DNA from: Ichthyophis bannanicus
Taxonomy: Eukaryota; Chordata; Amphibia; Gymnophiona; Ichthyophiidae
Length of the DNA: 64,000 bases
Reading direction: 5' to 3'
NCBI GenBank assembly: GCA_033557465.1
Contig: CM066031.1
Location: 1,073,722,448 to 1,073,786,447, forward strand
Position 1 is the first letter of the stretch. Every line of letters begins with the position of its first letter. Made by a program: the position numbers and the translations under genes. Positions 44,331-55,650 of this stretch are shown piece by piece. The notes beneath the pieces were generated by a model that had not been told where the DNA came from, made no database searches, and worked only from the letters and a program-made list of their open reading frames with translations.

Positions 44331-44692
44331 TTCCGAAGAAACAGAAAATCCCCCCTCCCCAGCAGGCCTAGAAGAGGTGGAAGATCAGTTCCTCTGAGAG
44401 GGGGACCAGAAAACATTTTCGGTGCAACAAAGGAAGAAGAAGAAAGAGGAAAGAGAAAAGCCTGTGGATTACTCGTTTTGAGGAGGAGAAGCCCATGAAC
44501 AAAGCCTGGAGAGGAGAAGCAGAGATAAAAGGAGACCCCCTCAAGCAACACAGTAACTGAGGAACTGCATGCAGAGAGGCAACAGGAAGCCACCTGGATT
44601 CCGGAAAGCCCAAGAGGGACTGCAGTGACCAGATCCCATGGGAGGCCAGCTGCGGAGGTGACCAGTGCTGAGGTGACAGCCAAGTCTGCATA

Positions 44693-45462
44693 AGAACATA
44701 AGATATGCCATACTGGGTCAGACCAAGATCCATCAAGCCCAATATCCTGTTTCCAACAGTGGTCAATTCAGGTCACAAGTACCTGGCAGGTTCCCCAAAA
44801 GACACAGATTCCACAATGCTTGTACTGGGGCAAGCAGTAATATCCCGGGTCCCTTTTAATAATGGTTTATGGACCTTTCCTCCAGGAATTTCTCCAAACC
44901 TCTTTTAAATCCAGCTACATTAACAGCTTTTACTATATCCTCCAGTAACGAATTCCAGAGTTTGATTACGCGTTGAGTGAAAAATATTTTTTCTTAGTCT
45001 TAAATAGGTTACCTTGTAGCTTCATTGCATGCCCCCTAGTCCTTCTATATTTTGATGGCATAAACAATCTATGTTCACCTGTTCCACTCCATTCATTAAT
45101 TTATAGACCTCTATCATATCTCCCCTCAGCCGTCTCTTTTCCAGGTTGAAGAGCCCCATCCTTTTCAGCCTCTTTTCATACGAGTATCCTTCCATCCCCT
45201 TTACCATTTTGGTGGCTCTTCTCTGTACCTTTTCTAATAATGCTACATCCTTTCTAAGATACAGCGACCAGAATTACACACAATATTCAAGATGCATTCG
45301 CACCATGGAAAGATACAGAGGCATTATAATATCCTTTGTTTTATTCTCCATTCTTTTCCTTATGATACCTAGCATTCTATTTGCTCTCTTTGCTGCCGCT
45401 GCACACTGGGCGGAGGGTTTTAACATGTTATCCACGATGACGCCTAAATCTTTTTCCTGAAT
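44693..45462 (-). mobile_element. CR1-clade LINE 3' fragment
   Basis: This is the reverse complement of the 3' part of the subfamily at 21640-23195. It opens with CATAAGAACATAAGA (TTATGTTC repeat on the other strand) and TGCCATACTGGGTCAGACCA, and encodes DLGVIVDNMLKPSAQCAAAA and [19 protein letters not shown] on the minus strand. It lies within a degenerate CTGCAGAGGTGACC-containing repeat that continues on both sides. Confidence 0.9.
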
Positions 45463-45680
45463 GACTAGAGCTGCAGAGGTGACGCAGGGCCAGTGTGAAT
45501 GACCAGGGTCAGTAAAGTGCACTGGAAGAGAGACTGATTTGAGAGATTCAGCTGCAGAGGTCAGCAGCATGGTGGGAGAATAGAAACGGTGTGAAAATGA
45601 CCCGGGCCCAGAGGAGAAACACCGCTGAAAGAGCGATTGACTCCAGAGATCCAACTGCAAAGGTGACCAGAGTCCAGCAT
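45463..45680 (+). repeat. Degenerate ~80-110-bp tandem repeat
   Basis: GCTGCAGAGGTGACGCAG, GCTGCAGAGGTCAGCAG and ACTGCAAAGGTGACCAG recur at 45467, 45548 and 45655. A fourth copy lies before the CR1 insert at 44649. The family is unknown. Confidence 0.45.
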
Positions 45681-45684
45681 GATC

Positions 45685-46715
45685 TGAGATCAGATCCGGC
45701 TGCATGAGAGAGTCTGTTCACACACTCAGGAGAGTCCAAGCACAGCCAGAGAGCTGGTCACAAGACAGTGGATGTGAATCTTTGCAGAGACTTGAGAGTT
45801 GAGGTGAGCCAAATCAGACCCCTGAGCTGCCTCTGTGTGCGTGAGCAGACTGACTGTGCTGCAAGTTTCCCTCCCTCGTTCCATTTACACAGAGACACTT
45901 ATGGCTGCATTTTCAGTGGTGGCAGTGACCCTAATGTAAACACTATGGAGGTTATTTTGGAAGCCCTATTTGTGCTTTGGGCTTCTGCAAACCAGCATGC
46001 AGACATCCCAGTCGCAGAGACGTCCCCGGAGACATTTTAGAAGCCAGTTCTATAGATGTCCCCAGCATGAGCACGTCCAAGTCGCGAAGGGGCGTGACGG
46101 AGGTGTGACCGTGGTGCTCCAGGGAAGTTGGGCATTCACATACAATTTCAGAAGCGGTGAGCACGTCCTCCCCCCTCCCCAACAGCAGGATTGTCCATGT
46201 CTCTTCATGTTCCAGGCGCAAATAAGCATCAGAAAAGCTTTTCTTCTGCTTTGCACATGGAGGGCACAAAGACAAAGGTACTCTAATATCCCCTATACTT
46301 TCCATGATGATAACGAAAACTGCAGGGAAACAAGGACCCTTGTTTTTGGTTTGGAATGCTGATGCATGTCCCTGCATACAAAATAGCTTGCATGGATATG
46401 CATTCAGCTTAGGATAGATGTCCCTGCTCCAAGTATTTGTAGTACAGACGTCTATGTGACCGCCAGTATGGTCGCCCATTTTAGGAACATCCAAGATGAT
46501 AAAATCGGGCCAAACTGTAAACATCCTCGGCGGATTTTTGAATGTTTTGCCCTAGATATCCCAGATTGCAGCTGGACATCCTTTCTATGGATAATTTCTT
46601 GTTGCCGCACTTGTTACACTCTTTCACTATCTGGATAATGCCTGATTGGCTAGACATATTTTTGCCTGTCACTATCCAAAAACACTTCTGAATATTATTG
46701 ATAGGAAAGTTATTC
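45685..46715. other. Sequence without recognised gene
   Basis: Overlapping open frames on both strands at 45952-46524 lack motifs. The GACATCCC/GATGTCCC words suggest an unrecognised dispersed repeat. Confidence 0.35.
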
Positions 46716-46719
46716 AATT

Positions 46720-46910
46720 ACTGGGGCCAGTAAACGTATAACTTCCTTTCAAAACTGGCCCTGTAATGTTTATTTTTCTGATACTGACTATCACACGGTT
46801 CACTAGAGTTCCAGTCTGAGCAAGAGATTCTCTTTTTGAAGTTGAGAGTAGTTAAGGCTTTTCTGATCCCAGGTTGCTTCCTAACCACTAGGCTACTCCT
46901 ACACACATTT
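46720..46910 (-). repeat. Possible tRNA-SINE fragment
   Basis: The minus strand begins TGTGTAGGAGTAGCCTAGTGG, then TTAGGAAGC, an A box identical in form to that of many tRNA-SINEs. No B box follows, so at most the head is tRNA-derived. Confidence 0.35.
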
Positions 46911-46979
46911 CTCAGGCAAGAAGGGCTACAGCACTTCCTTTATCCAAAAGCTTCCCTGAACACTATGACAGGAGCAGAG

Positions 46980-47195
46980 ACACTTTTGCTTGTTTGAGGG
47001 GGACAGGTCAAAGTAAGAAATCAGAGGGAGGGACGAGGTGTGACAGGAAGAAATATAAGGAGGAGCTATATGAGGCAAGAAGGTAGAAGGAGGTGATAAG
47101 GGTTAGGAAGAGAGGAAAGGAGGAAGTGATGACAGAAGTCAGAGAGAGAAATAAGAAGTAATAGGAGAAAGAGAAGGAGTAAGAGGCACTAACAG
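46980..47195 (+). repeat. Polypurine tract
   Basis: About 200 nt of almost uninterrupted GA-rich sequence (GGAAGAGAGGAAAGGAGGAA-type). No repeat unit is evident. Confidence 0.7.
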
Positions 47196-47199
47196 GGAG

Positions 47200-47825
47200 T
47201 TAATTCACACTGCTCTAGTTTTAATAATGTTGGCAATGTTACTGCTTTTCCATGTGACTTGATATCTCATTTAAAAAGGGCTTTTCATGTCATTTCCATG
47301 AAGGGTGGCAATATTCACATCATTGCCATGAAAACAAGTTTTAAGGGGGGACTGTTTCTGGAAACAAAGACTTATGTGTTATAATTAAAGTCAGTTATGT
47401 ATCATGCAGCCTGAATGAAAATATGCGAAGTATGTGCACTCATTAACTATGGCCTCTGTAACCTTTCTTGTAATGACATAAAGATGATAGCTACAAATAT
47501 TTCTCCCAATTTCAGCCAGGCCATGTGAAGCATGGTATTTCATTTGTAAAAGATGGAACCATTAATATTAATGCAGCAGTGCTAACTATATAGTAAGAAA
47601 ACATAGTAGATGATAACAGAAAAAGACCAGTCACAACACATTCCGTCTGCACAGTTATTTCTGTCCACACTGTTAATGAAATTCAGCAAAAAAAAAATAG
47701 TTCTTGACAGAATTGATTCTACTTTTAGTTTTGTTTCTAAGGGGTTTTTTCCCCATTTTTAGACATATTTCCCTTAAATGATAGCACCTATTGGATAGCG
47801 ACTGTCCATCCATCCATATGATCTC
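47200..47825. other. Sequence without recognised feature
   Basis: AT-rich. Nothing recognised. Confidence 0.35.
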
Positions 47826-47829
47826 TTCC

Positions 47830-48118
47830 TACATTTAAGGTTACAGAGATTTCACAAGTTAGGGCCAGAATGTTCTCAGTTGTGGCTCCCATTTTGTGGA
47901 ATAAATTGCCTGAGGCAATCCAGCAGAACTTGAATTACTTAGGTTTTGCAAGGTCAAAACCTGGCTATTTCCTTGACTATCTGCCTTACTGTGCTGTTTC
48001 TACACGGTTTTGTATTTTTTGGTTTTAGATATGTATTTTTTATTACTTATGTATTTTATGTTTTTATTTTTGTTTGCAAGTTGAGAGGGTGGGTATAAAT
48101 TTTGTAATAAATAAATAT
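47830..48118 (+). mobile_element. L2-type LINE 3' end fragment
   Basis: Remnants of the C-terminal L2 motif (GSHFVE and VKTWLF in shifting frames) are followed by an AT-rich 3'UTR and the end GGTATAAATTTTGTAATAAA with TAAATA repeats. Old and diverged. Confidence 0.6.
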
Positions 48119-48119
48119 G

Positions 48120-48785
48120 TTTACTGTGAAATGAATCAAATAGCTGCAATTTGTGTAATTTTTATCTTTATTGAGAATAAAATAAATGTTAAGCTGGTAG
48201 AAGAATTTTTAAACAGCTATAAAATATAGTTTTACCAGACCAATCTATCAAGCTATACAAAAATACAAATGCTATACTAGTACTGTTATGAAAGGAGATA
48301 TTTTAACCCTTTGAAGGCCTACTTCAAAATTTTAATCCACATTCTGCAGCCGGGTTAATTTTTGCATATTTTAGGAAAATTGTACCTGTCTTATTCAATA
48401 TGTTCTAATAGTGATTTTCCTTCTGCTATTGTCATGTATTATATACCATTTGATAGGAATATTTAGTCAGAATTTTGGATCCCAAGAGTTTTGGGCTAGG
48501 CCTGGAAAGGGTTAAGGACAACAAACCTTTTTATTAGGAAATTAAGGAAGAGTACAAGGAAAAGGAGGCTGTTATTGTTCTTGAAAGAAATAGCTGAAAG
48601 TTAAGGAAAAAGAGGTTTGCCTTCATAAAGTACAAGAGTTCACAGAAAGAGGAAGACAAGCAACAATATCTAGAAAAGCTAAGAAGCTGGGAAAGTAGTC
48701 AGGAAAGAAAAAAAATGCTCATGGAAGTAAAAATAGCCAATATAGTAAAATATTGTTTAAGAAATTTTTTTGTGTTCACAGATGA
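48120..48785. other. Sequence without recognised feature
   Basis: AT-rich. Nothing recognised. Confidence 0.35.
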
Positions 48786-48789
48786 ATAG

Positions 48790-48897
48790 CTTCCAAGTAG
48801 AGGTGATAGAGACATGGACTGTATCTTTGTAGTTGGTATGGATGGGCAGACTGGATAGGCTGTATAGTCTTTATTGGGCATCATTTCCTCTGTTTCT
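48790..48897 (+). mobile_element. CR1 LINE 3' end fragment, diverged
   Basis: GTAGAGGTGATAGAGACATG and GGATGGGCAGACTGGATAGG followed by a TCTGTTTCTCC tail match the CR1 3' end at 35.2-35.36 kb in order. Confidence 0.75.
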
Positions 48898-48899
48898 CC

Positions 48900-49605
48900 A
48901 TTTCTTCCTTTTCCATGTTTCTTGAGAACTGCTTCAAAAGTATGTCCTATTTTCACTTGGCAAACTTCCATCAGAAATATTCAGACACGTATTCTAGCCA
49001 AAAGATTATCTCTTTATGAACCTTGCTCAGTAAGAATTCAGTTCTTTTATTTTCCTTTCCAGGTTCTTTATCCAACTGCATTTATCTCAGGTAGGCATAA
49101 GGTTATTACATTGCATTAAGCTATTATACAATAGACAATATGGTGATATCAATCTTTCTGTAAAATTGTGTGTTCCCTTAAAATATTTTGCTTAATGTGT
49201 CCTATTAGTGGTTTCTTTTTTTTTTTTAAAGAAAACAGAACTTATTCTAGAATGAAAACAAATTAAACTATCTCTATCCAGGATTTATATGCCTGCTTGC
49301 AAAATGTTTACAGTACATCTCACAGTTCAGAAGATGAGATTGGGCATCTTTGAAAATTTTCTTCACATCTGTTGTTGTTCCACAAACAGGAAGTATTACT
49401 TCTTCCACGTCTCTGGTGAAAAAGAGAGACAACCTCTCTTATGTGAATATTTCCCCCAAGCTAGGTAAATGTTCCATATAGTTCACTTGAATTCCTTAAT
49501 TCAACAGTATTCTTACTACGGAAAATAAAAATAAATTTCAAGTATTTCTAAGGTTTGTGATATTCTATTCATTCAGTCACTCATTCTGTGTTCCCTATGC
49601 TATTT
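48900..49605. other. Sequence without recognised feature
   Basis: Nothing recognised up to the L1 insertion site. Confidence 0.35.
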
Positions 49606-49749
49606 AAAATTTGGTGGGAGCCTGATGCCGAGCAGGTCGGTCACATAGTGCGGAGGATCTGTGGAGATCCATCAAGAATCCTGAAAAACAGCATATAACA
49701 GTGCACCACGAAGCCATAGTATCGGGTAGTATCACGGTGAGCCTAAAGG

Positions 49750-50579
49750 ATGGCGGGACCTAAGCCGGTTCGGCTTGACTACTCAGGCGCGCTGAACAGT
49801 AGCGTGAAAAGGTCCAAAACAGAACCCCTCTCTCCACAAAAGATGGCAGCTGCACGTGAAGGGCCCGAAGCCCTACAGGAGCTCCTTACAGAGATACGTG
49901 GCGTGAAGGAGCTGGTTAAAGCACGGTGCATGAGGAAATTAGTGCGTTGCGAAGTAAAATTGAAGGAATTTCTCTCCGACAAGAGAAAGTAGAGGGAATC
50001 CTGTCCATCCACGGGGCACGCTTGGAAAAAGTGGATAAATTGGAGAGACAGCTCCGGGAGCTGCAGAGGGAAGTAGAAGATGGTAACAACCGAGCCCGTC
50101 GGAATAATGTGCGGTTGGTCGGTGTTCCGGAAGGAGCAGAGGGTAAGGACATGAACACCTTTTTTGGCAAGCTGATCCCCTCGATACTCAAGCTTACCTT
50201 TGAGAAGGAGTTTGAAATTGATCGCGCCCATCGGGTTCCCTCACAAGTAACACCACACAGCAAGCAGCCGAGGCCTATCATTTTCCGGGCTCTCCGATAC
50301 CAGCAAGTAGCTCAGATAATGAAACTGGCAAGCGCACGGGCGCCTCTGGAATTTGAAGGCCACAAGCTGTCTCTATATCCCGATCTGGCTAAAACCACCG
50401 TGGACCGGCGGAAAAGATTCTTGGCGCTCAGACCGCGCCTGCAACTGCTTCAGGCACGCTATGGCCTTTTGTACCCGGCAAGGATGCGTGTTACATTGCA
50501 CAATCAGACCAGATCATTTGATGATCCCGATGCTCTCCTAGCATATTTGGAAGAAAAGGAGGCAGCACAGATGCGCTGA
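49750..50579 (+). pseudogene. L1 ORF1 (RNA-binding chaperone), one frameshift
   Basis: ORF1p trimerises, coats L1 RNA and acts as a nucleic-acid chaperone. It starts MAGPKPVRLDYSG. A frameshift near 49920-49930 separates the N-terminus from HEEISALRSKIEGISLRQ, a heptad-containing coiled coil that runs to about RQLRELQREVED. The RRM-like domain follows (NNVRLVGVPEGAEG), then the C-terminal domain with IDRAHRVP, YPDLAKTTVDRRKRF and the YGLLYPARMRV motif. Total length is about 275 codons, near the usual size for L1-type ORF1. Confidence 0.88.
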
Positions 50580-51103
50580 GGGAGGTCGCAGGAAAACAAG
50601 ATGAAGCACTAGTTTGTGGCGATCCGTTCGGTGGAAACACTGCAATGCAAAGACTGTGTACATTCTGTTGAGTAATGAAACAAAGAGACTGCAATGTTGT
50701 TATTAGCATGGGTAAAGTTTAGAATTGAAGGGGGACACAGAGGTAGAATGTCAAAGTTTGATGTGTCTCCTTTTGTTAGAAGTGATGGGGAGCAAGAGGG
50801 ATTATACTTCTGTGAGCAACCGTGACATTTCAACCGAGGTGCATGCAACTGTACTGATATGTAAATGGCGGGTCTCCCTGGCCTGTCCTGTCGGCTCGAG
50901 CTCACCAATAGTTTGTATGGGTAAAGTTTCTCCTCTAGGGCATGCATGTAAAAACGCGCTCAGAAGGCTAAGCACTGCTGTTAGAAGTTGTCAATGTTTT
51001 GGCAATGGCAAAAGTGAGTCCCCCACAGGCCATAAATTTTATGACACGCGAGGAAGGGTGAATAGAACTGACCTCGTGGTGTGTAAGCCAAACGAGTACA
51101 AAA

Positions 51104-51777
51104 ATGGCCCCCTGTAAAGTTTTGTCATTGAATATCAAAGGGATAAACAACCCGGTCAAGAGGAAAAAAATTATTGATTATGCGCGGCATGAGAATGCTG
51201 ACATCTTGCTACTGCAAGAAGCGCACTTAAATCAAAGGGTGTCATTAAAACTTAGTATAAAGCCCTATGCTGTAGCTGCATACTCCGCGGCATCTAAGAA
51301 AAGGAATGGGGTGGCCATACTGGTGAGAAAGTCCCTGAATGCTACCATTCTACACAGCCGCTCTGATACAGAAGGAAGATGGTCCAGGGCCTTGCTCAAT
51401 GTGGGGGGGGGGGGGTCTAGAGGTGGCTGTCATGTGCCTATATGCCCCTAATGCAGATAGCCCAGAATTTTTCGCTACAATAGCAAAAGAAGTGCACATG
51501 GAGGCAGGAACACCATTGATTGTAGGGGGGGATTTTAATCAGACAATTGATCCACTGGTGGATAGGCAGCCGCCTCGGACCTCTAAACCCTCTAAAGGGC
51601 AAATTGTGCTCGCCTCCTTGATTAAAGAGATGGCACTAGTAGATATATGGAGGTTGCATCACCCCTCGGAGATGGAGTTCACTTATTTCTCGGCCCCACA
51701 TCTATCGCAGTCCAGAATAGATTTCTTTTTAGTGTCTAAAGCGCTTGTCCCAAGCATAGAGGAGACATGCATACATC
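51104..51777 (+). pseudogene. L1 ORF2 N-terminal endonuclease part
   Basis: An apurinic/apyrimidinic-type endonuclease that nicks the target DNA. Visible motifs are LSLNIKGINNPVKRKKI, ADILLLQEAHLN, then after a frameshift in the poly-G run at about 51400-51415, GGDFNQTIDPLVD and QSRIDFFLVSKALV. The catalytic SDHAAI motif is separated from this part by the L2 insert and resumes at 55651. The G-run length change alone breaks the ORF. Confidence 0.9.
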
Positions 51778-54700
51778 GGAGAAATAGCAGCCTCCTCTTC
51801 TTAGCTCTGTACATTATATGAATGAACTCCGATCTGCCTCATACTACCAGAACTTGGCAGTAATTAGCTGCAATAACCCTCTTGACAGTAATCCCTGCAA
51901 TATCCAAGCTATTTATTGTGCATCTCTCACATATTTATCAGAAGTTTTACCTGTTATCCTTATTGTATATAAGAAGTTTTACCTGTTATTCTTATTGTAT
52001 ATATACTGATTGATCTATCTCATGTGCGACAACTATCAATTTATCTTAGACCATAAGTAACTAACCTCTGCCACAGTCACTCAGAGTTACTCCTCCAAAG
52101 ATTCCATAACAAACATTGCATCAGACTCAACCACACAAACCATGGCTCCCATCACCTATATGGTAATTCTCTGCCTCTACTTATCTCTAGCCGCATACGC
52201 TTACATACCACACCTGACGCAACACCAGACAATAGTATGGCATCCAATCATCAACAATGGCATAATACTGTTACCCTTACTACCACTGATAGGTCCAACC
52301 TACATAGCTCACGATGAAATCATACCCAACCCAGACCTGACCGCTGCGTTAAAGGTCACTGGCAAACCCCAGAAAAAACGGAGCCCCAAACCAAAACACA
52401 ATAAACACAGGAAACCGACAGCCACAAGGACCAGAAACAAGCAACACCAACCACACCAAATATCCCAAACCCCCACTACAATCTGTCTTATCAACGCCAG
52501 ATCCATTAGAAATAAAACCCACATCATACACAACATTATCACTGACAACAAACCCGATATCCTCTGTGTCACCGAGACATGGCTCACAGACACTGACCCA
52601 GCAATACTAAACCAACTACCCCTACCCAACTACACTTTATTTAACTGCCCCCGGCCCAACAGGAGAGGAGGAGGAGTACTTATCATTGCCAAAACCTCCC
52701 TAATGTTCACAAGCCCTTCCCTAACTGAATCCAAAGGCATTGATATACTCAAGATTGAAAACAAAACATCAATACTTTGTTTAATCTACAGACCCCCCTC
52801 AGCACACCATGAAACCCTGGCCACCGCACTGGAAATTATCTCAACCTCTGCAACCAAAAAACTGCGCATCATTCTGGGTGACTTGAATCTCCCTTCAATT
52901 ACCCCTGTACAAGCAGACGCATTCTCAGAAGCCATGAACCAGCTCGGATACGCACAAATCATTCAAGAACCCACTCATAACAAAGGTAACACCCTCGATA
53001 TGGTGTTCTTATCACACAACATCCAACAAAACACCAAACCTCGAGTAACCCCGGTCCCATGGTCCGACCATTTCCTAATTGAATTTGAAATCCATCTACC
53101 ATCACTAAAGGAAAAGCCACAAGCCGACCCGAAAACACATCAACAGAGGAAATTCCAAAAATTCAATAGTGAAGCATTGATAACTTCTATATCTACACAT
53201 TTTGAGTACACCACCACAGACCTAGACAAACTGGTAGCCCAATGGAACTCAGGGATCGAGGCAGCTGCAAGACCAACATGGAAAGGCACAAACGCTGCAA
53301 CAAAAACAGGAACCGAACCATGGTACTCTCCCATGCTATCTAAAATGAAGAGAGAGCTACGCAAACTGGAAAGGAAATGGAGGAAGAAGCAAACCGAAGA
53401 AGGCAAGCAACTATACCTAACACTCCTCTCAAAATACAAGAATGAGGTCAACCTCGCTAAGAAGAGTCATCACACCAACCTTCTCAACAAAGCTCTCAAT
53501 AGACCCAGGGAGCTTTTTGAGCTCGTAAAATCTCTTACCAAAACTTCGCAAAACCCCATCTCCTCAGACGATATAAAGGCCCAGACACTTGCCGACCACT
53601 ACGCCAAAAAACTAAACCCACAACTCCCCACAATCATTAATCAAAGCATGCCATTAGTCATCACCACTCGAGAAACCACCACTGCCTCTCAAGCAGACCT
53701 GGAACCAGAATGGAACACCTTCCAGCATTTAGGTGAGCAGCAAATCTTAAACATCATAACCAACTTAAACACCACTACCTCCCCCCTCGACCCATGCCCA
53801 GCCGCCTGGATGAAAGCAACTAAGAAAGACAACGCAAAACCCATCGCGCACATTGTCAACCAATCACTGCAACAAGGAAGCATGCCGACTCATCTCAAGA
53901 AATCAATTATAAGACCCATATTAAAGAACAAGTCGCTCAACAAAAGTGACCCTGCATCATACCGCCCAATTTCAAGCATAGCGTTCCTAGCAAAAACGAT
54001 TGAAAAAGCGGTTCAGCACCAACTACAAGATCACATGGATGAGAGAAAAGCCTTAGATGAGCATCAATATGGATTCCGTCAGAATCACGGAGTAGAAACA
54101 CTACTGCTGGCACTCCTTGATAATCTACTTAGGGGCCTCGAGAACAAAAACTCCATGTTCATACTCATATTCATTGACATCTCAGCAGCTTTCGATACAG
54201 TACATCACAACACCCTCTTGGACCGTCTGACCTCGCTGGGTATATCAGGGACCCCCTTAAAATGGTTCGCTTCATATATATCCAATAGGATGCAACAAGT
54301 GCAATTCAACAACGACAAAGCTGATGCTTTCCCCCAAACCCAAGGGATCCCTCAAGGGTCTGCCCTATCATCACTACTGTTCAATTTGTATATAAAGCCG
54401 GTCTGCGATATCTTCCAGAAATGCAACATCAAATACCACATATATGCCGACGATGTGATGCTATACACACAGCTTGACATAACGCAGCCTAACTTCAGTC
54501 CACTTGAAGAATGCCTTGACATGCTCCAATTATGGCTTCAACAAAACAACATGTCAATAAACCACAAAAAAACAGAGGTCATGTTCATTTCCAAGAAAGC
54601 CAATTTCGTCCCACCCACCACAGTCACACTTAACAAAAACATATACTACACGAAGCCTGTAATAAAGTATCTAGGAGTCTTACTAGACTACAACCTCAGG

Positions 54701-55650
54701 ATGGACAAACACCTCAGAACAGTTAACCGAGCCATCTTTTACAAACTCAAAATTCTACAACCACTTCGCAATATCCTCGACAAATCCGACTTTAGGTCTG
54801 TTGCTCAAGCACTAATCATTCCACACCTGGACTACAGCAATGCCATTCTACAAGGGCTTCCAAAGAACACACTAAGCATCCTGCAAATGGCCCAAAACGT
54901 GGCTGCAAGAGTCATCATGGAAAAGAAAGTCACCGACCACATAACCCCAGTACTAATGGAACTGCATTGGCTCCCAGTGGCCGCCCGCATCATCTACAAA
55001 CAGCTCATCACAACGTTTAAGCTCATCCATGGCATCGCACCATCCTACCTCAATAACCTAATCACTATCCAACCATGCAACAGGAACAGGAGAACTATGA
55101 ATCTCAACACCCTATGTATCCCGACCAGCATTCGATCCGTCAAGGCCGAAACAAGCAATAGGGCGTTCACATACACAGCGCCAATCCAATGGAACCAACT
55201 ACCGCATGAATTGAGACTCACAAACAGCCTGAGTGAATTCAGACGAAAACTTAAAACATATCTGTTTCAAACCCACTACAACCTGATCTAACTGCAATAC
55301 ACTACCTCAACCAGATGAACTCTGCCACCCTCGGCAGTATAAAATCTAATAGCATATAGTCATGTATAGCCTGTACTCTTTGGAAATCAACTCTGTATAA
55401 ATTGTATATATGGGGCCCCTCCCAACCTATTGAAATCAAATGTATACCCTAATCTGTGTGCTATAATCAACTGTATATTGTATCCAACTGTTTATCCCGT
55501 GTTACGTAAATCATTGACTAATCAAAATGTAAAACTGAAAAATCTCAATGCACTGTACAATGCATTATGATTCTGTAAAGTAAACCGCTGCTGATCGTAG
55601 GAAGCAGCGGTATACAAGTGTTTACTAAATAAATAAATAAATAAATAAAT
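51778..55650 (+). mobile_element. Full-length L2-clade LINE with intact ORF
   Basis: About 3.9 kb inserted in the endonuclease of the L1. The 5'UTR (51778-52141) contains a 32-bp direct duplication starting at 51941 and 51973 (GAAGTTTTACCTGTTAT). One long ORF follows, then a 3'UTR ending in GCTGCTGATC...GCAGCGGTATACAAG and (TAAA)n. The L1 reading frame resumes at once after the tail, so the ends are accurate within a few bases. At most a 3-bp duplication (ATC) is visible. Confidence 0.92.
52142..55291 (+). CDS. L2 LINE ORF2: endonuclease plus reverse transcriptase, 1049 aa, intact
   Basis: It mobilises its own RNA by target-primed reverse transcription, and possibly SINE RNA with the same tail. 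Residues ~4-22 and ~36-56 are hydrophobic, and ~73-105 are very basic (KPQKKRSPKPKHNKHRKPT). The apurinic-type endonuclease begins near 112 (LINARSIRNK), with CVTETWL, GDLNLPS and WSDHFLIEF. RT motifs follow from ~606: YRPISSIAFLAKTIEKAV, EHQYGFRQNHGVETLLLALL, FIDISAAFDTV, QGIPQGSALSSLLFNLYI, YHIYADDVMLYT (YADD at 768-771) and KYLGVLLDYNL. The C-terminal L2 signature LDYSNAILQGLP, DHITPVLMELHWLPV, WNQLPHELR and LKTYLFQTHY follows. There are no stops or frameshifts. The start is the first Met after the in-frame leader, and a longer upstream frame was not seen. The L2 clade is assigned from the C-terminal signature. The catalytic residues are present, so activity is possible but not shown. Confidence 0.93.
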   Translation: MAPITYMVILCLYLSLAAYAYIPHLTQHQTIVWHPIINNGIILLPLLPLIGPTYIAHDEIIPNPDLTAALKVTGKPQKKRSPKPKHNKHRKPTATRTRNKQHQPHQISQTPTTICLINARSIRNKTHIIHNIITDNKPDILCVTETWLTDTDPAILNQLPLPNYTLFNCPRPNRRGGGVLIIAKTSLMFTSPSLTESKGIDILKIENKTSILCLIYRPPSAHHETLATALEIISTSATKKLRIILGDLNLPSITPVQADAFSEAMNQLGYAQIIQEPTHNKGNTLDMVFLSHNIQQNTKPRVTPVPWSDHFLIEFEIHLPSLKEKPQADPKTHQQRKFQKFNSEALITSISTHFEYTTTDLDKLVAQWNSGIEAAARPTWKGTNAATKTGTEPWYSPMLSKMKRELRKLERKWRKKQTEEGKQLYLTLLSKYKNEVNLAKKSHHTNLLNKALNRPRELFELVKSLTKTSQNPISSDDIKAQTLADHYAKKLNPQLPTIINQSMPLVITTRETTTASQADLEPEWNTFQHLGEQQILNIITNLNTTTSPLDPCPAAWMKATKKDNAKPIAHIVNQSLQQGSMPTHLKKSIIRPILKNKSLNKSDPASYRPISSIAFLAKTIEKAVQHQLQDHMDERKALDEHQYGFRQNHGVETLLLALLDNLLRGLENKNSMFILIFIDISAAFDTVHHNTLLDRLTSLGISGTPLKWFASYISNRMQQVQFNNDKADAFPQTQGIPQGSALSSLLFNLYIKPVCDIFQKCNIKYHIYADDVMLYTQLDITQPNFSPLEECLDMLQLWLQQNNMSINHKKTEVMFISKKANFVPPTTVTLNKNIYYTKPVIKYLGVLLDYNLRMDKHLRTVNRAIFYKLKILQPLRNILDKSDFRSVAQALIIPHLDYSNAILQGLPKNTLSILQMAQNVAARVIMEKKVTDHITPVLMELHWLPVAARIIYKQLITTFKLIHGIAPSYLNNLITIQPCNRNRRTMNLNTLCIPTSIRSVKAETSNRAFTYTAPIQWNQLPHELRLTNSLSEFRRKLKTYLFQTHYNLI

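Noticed and set aside
49779..50281. Minus-strand frames of 121-150 codons
   Set aside because: Antisense shadows of L1 ORF1.
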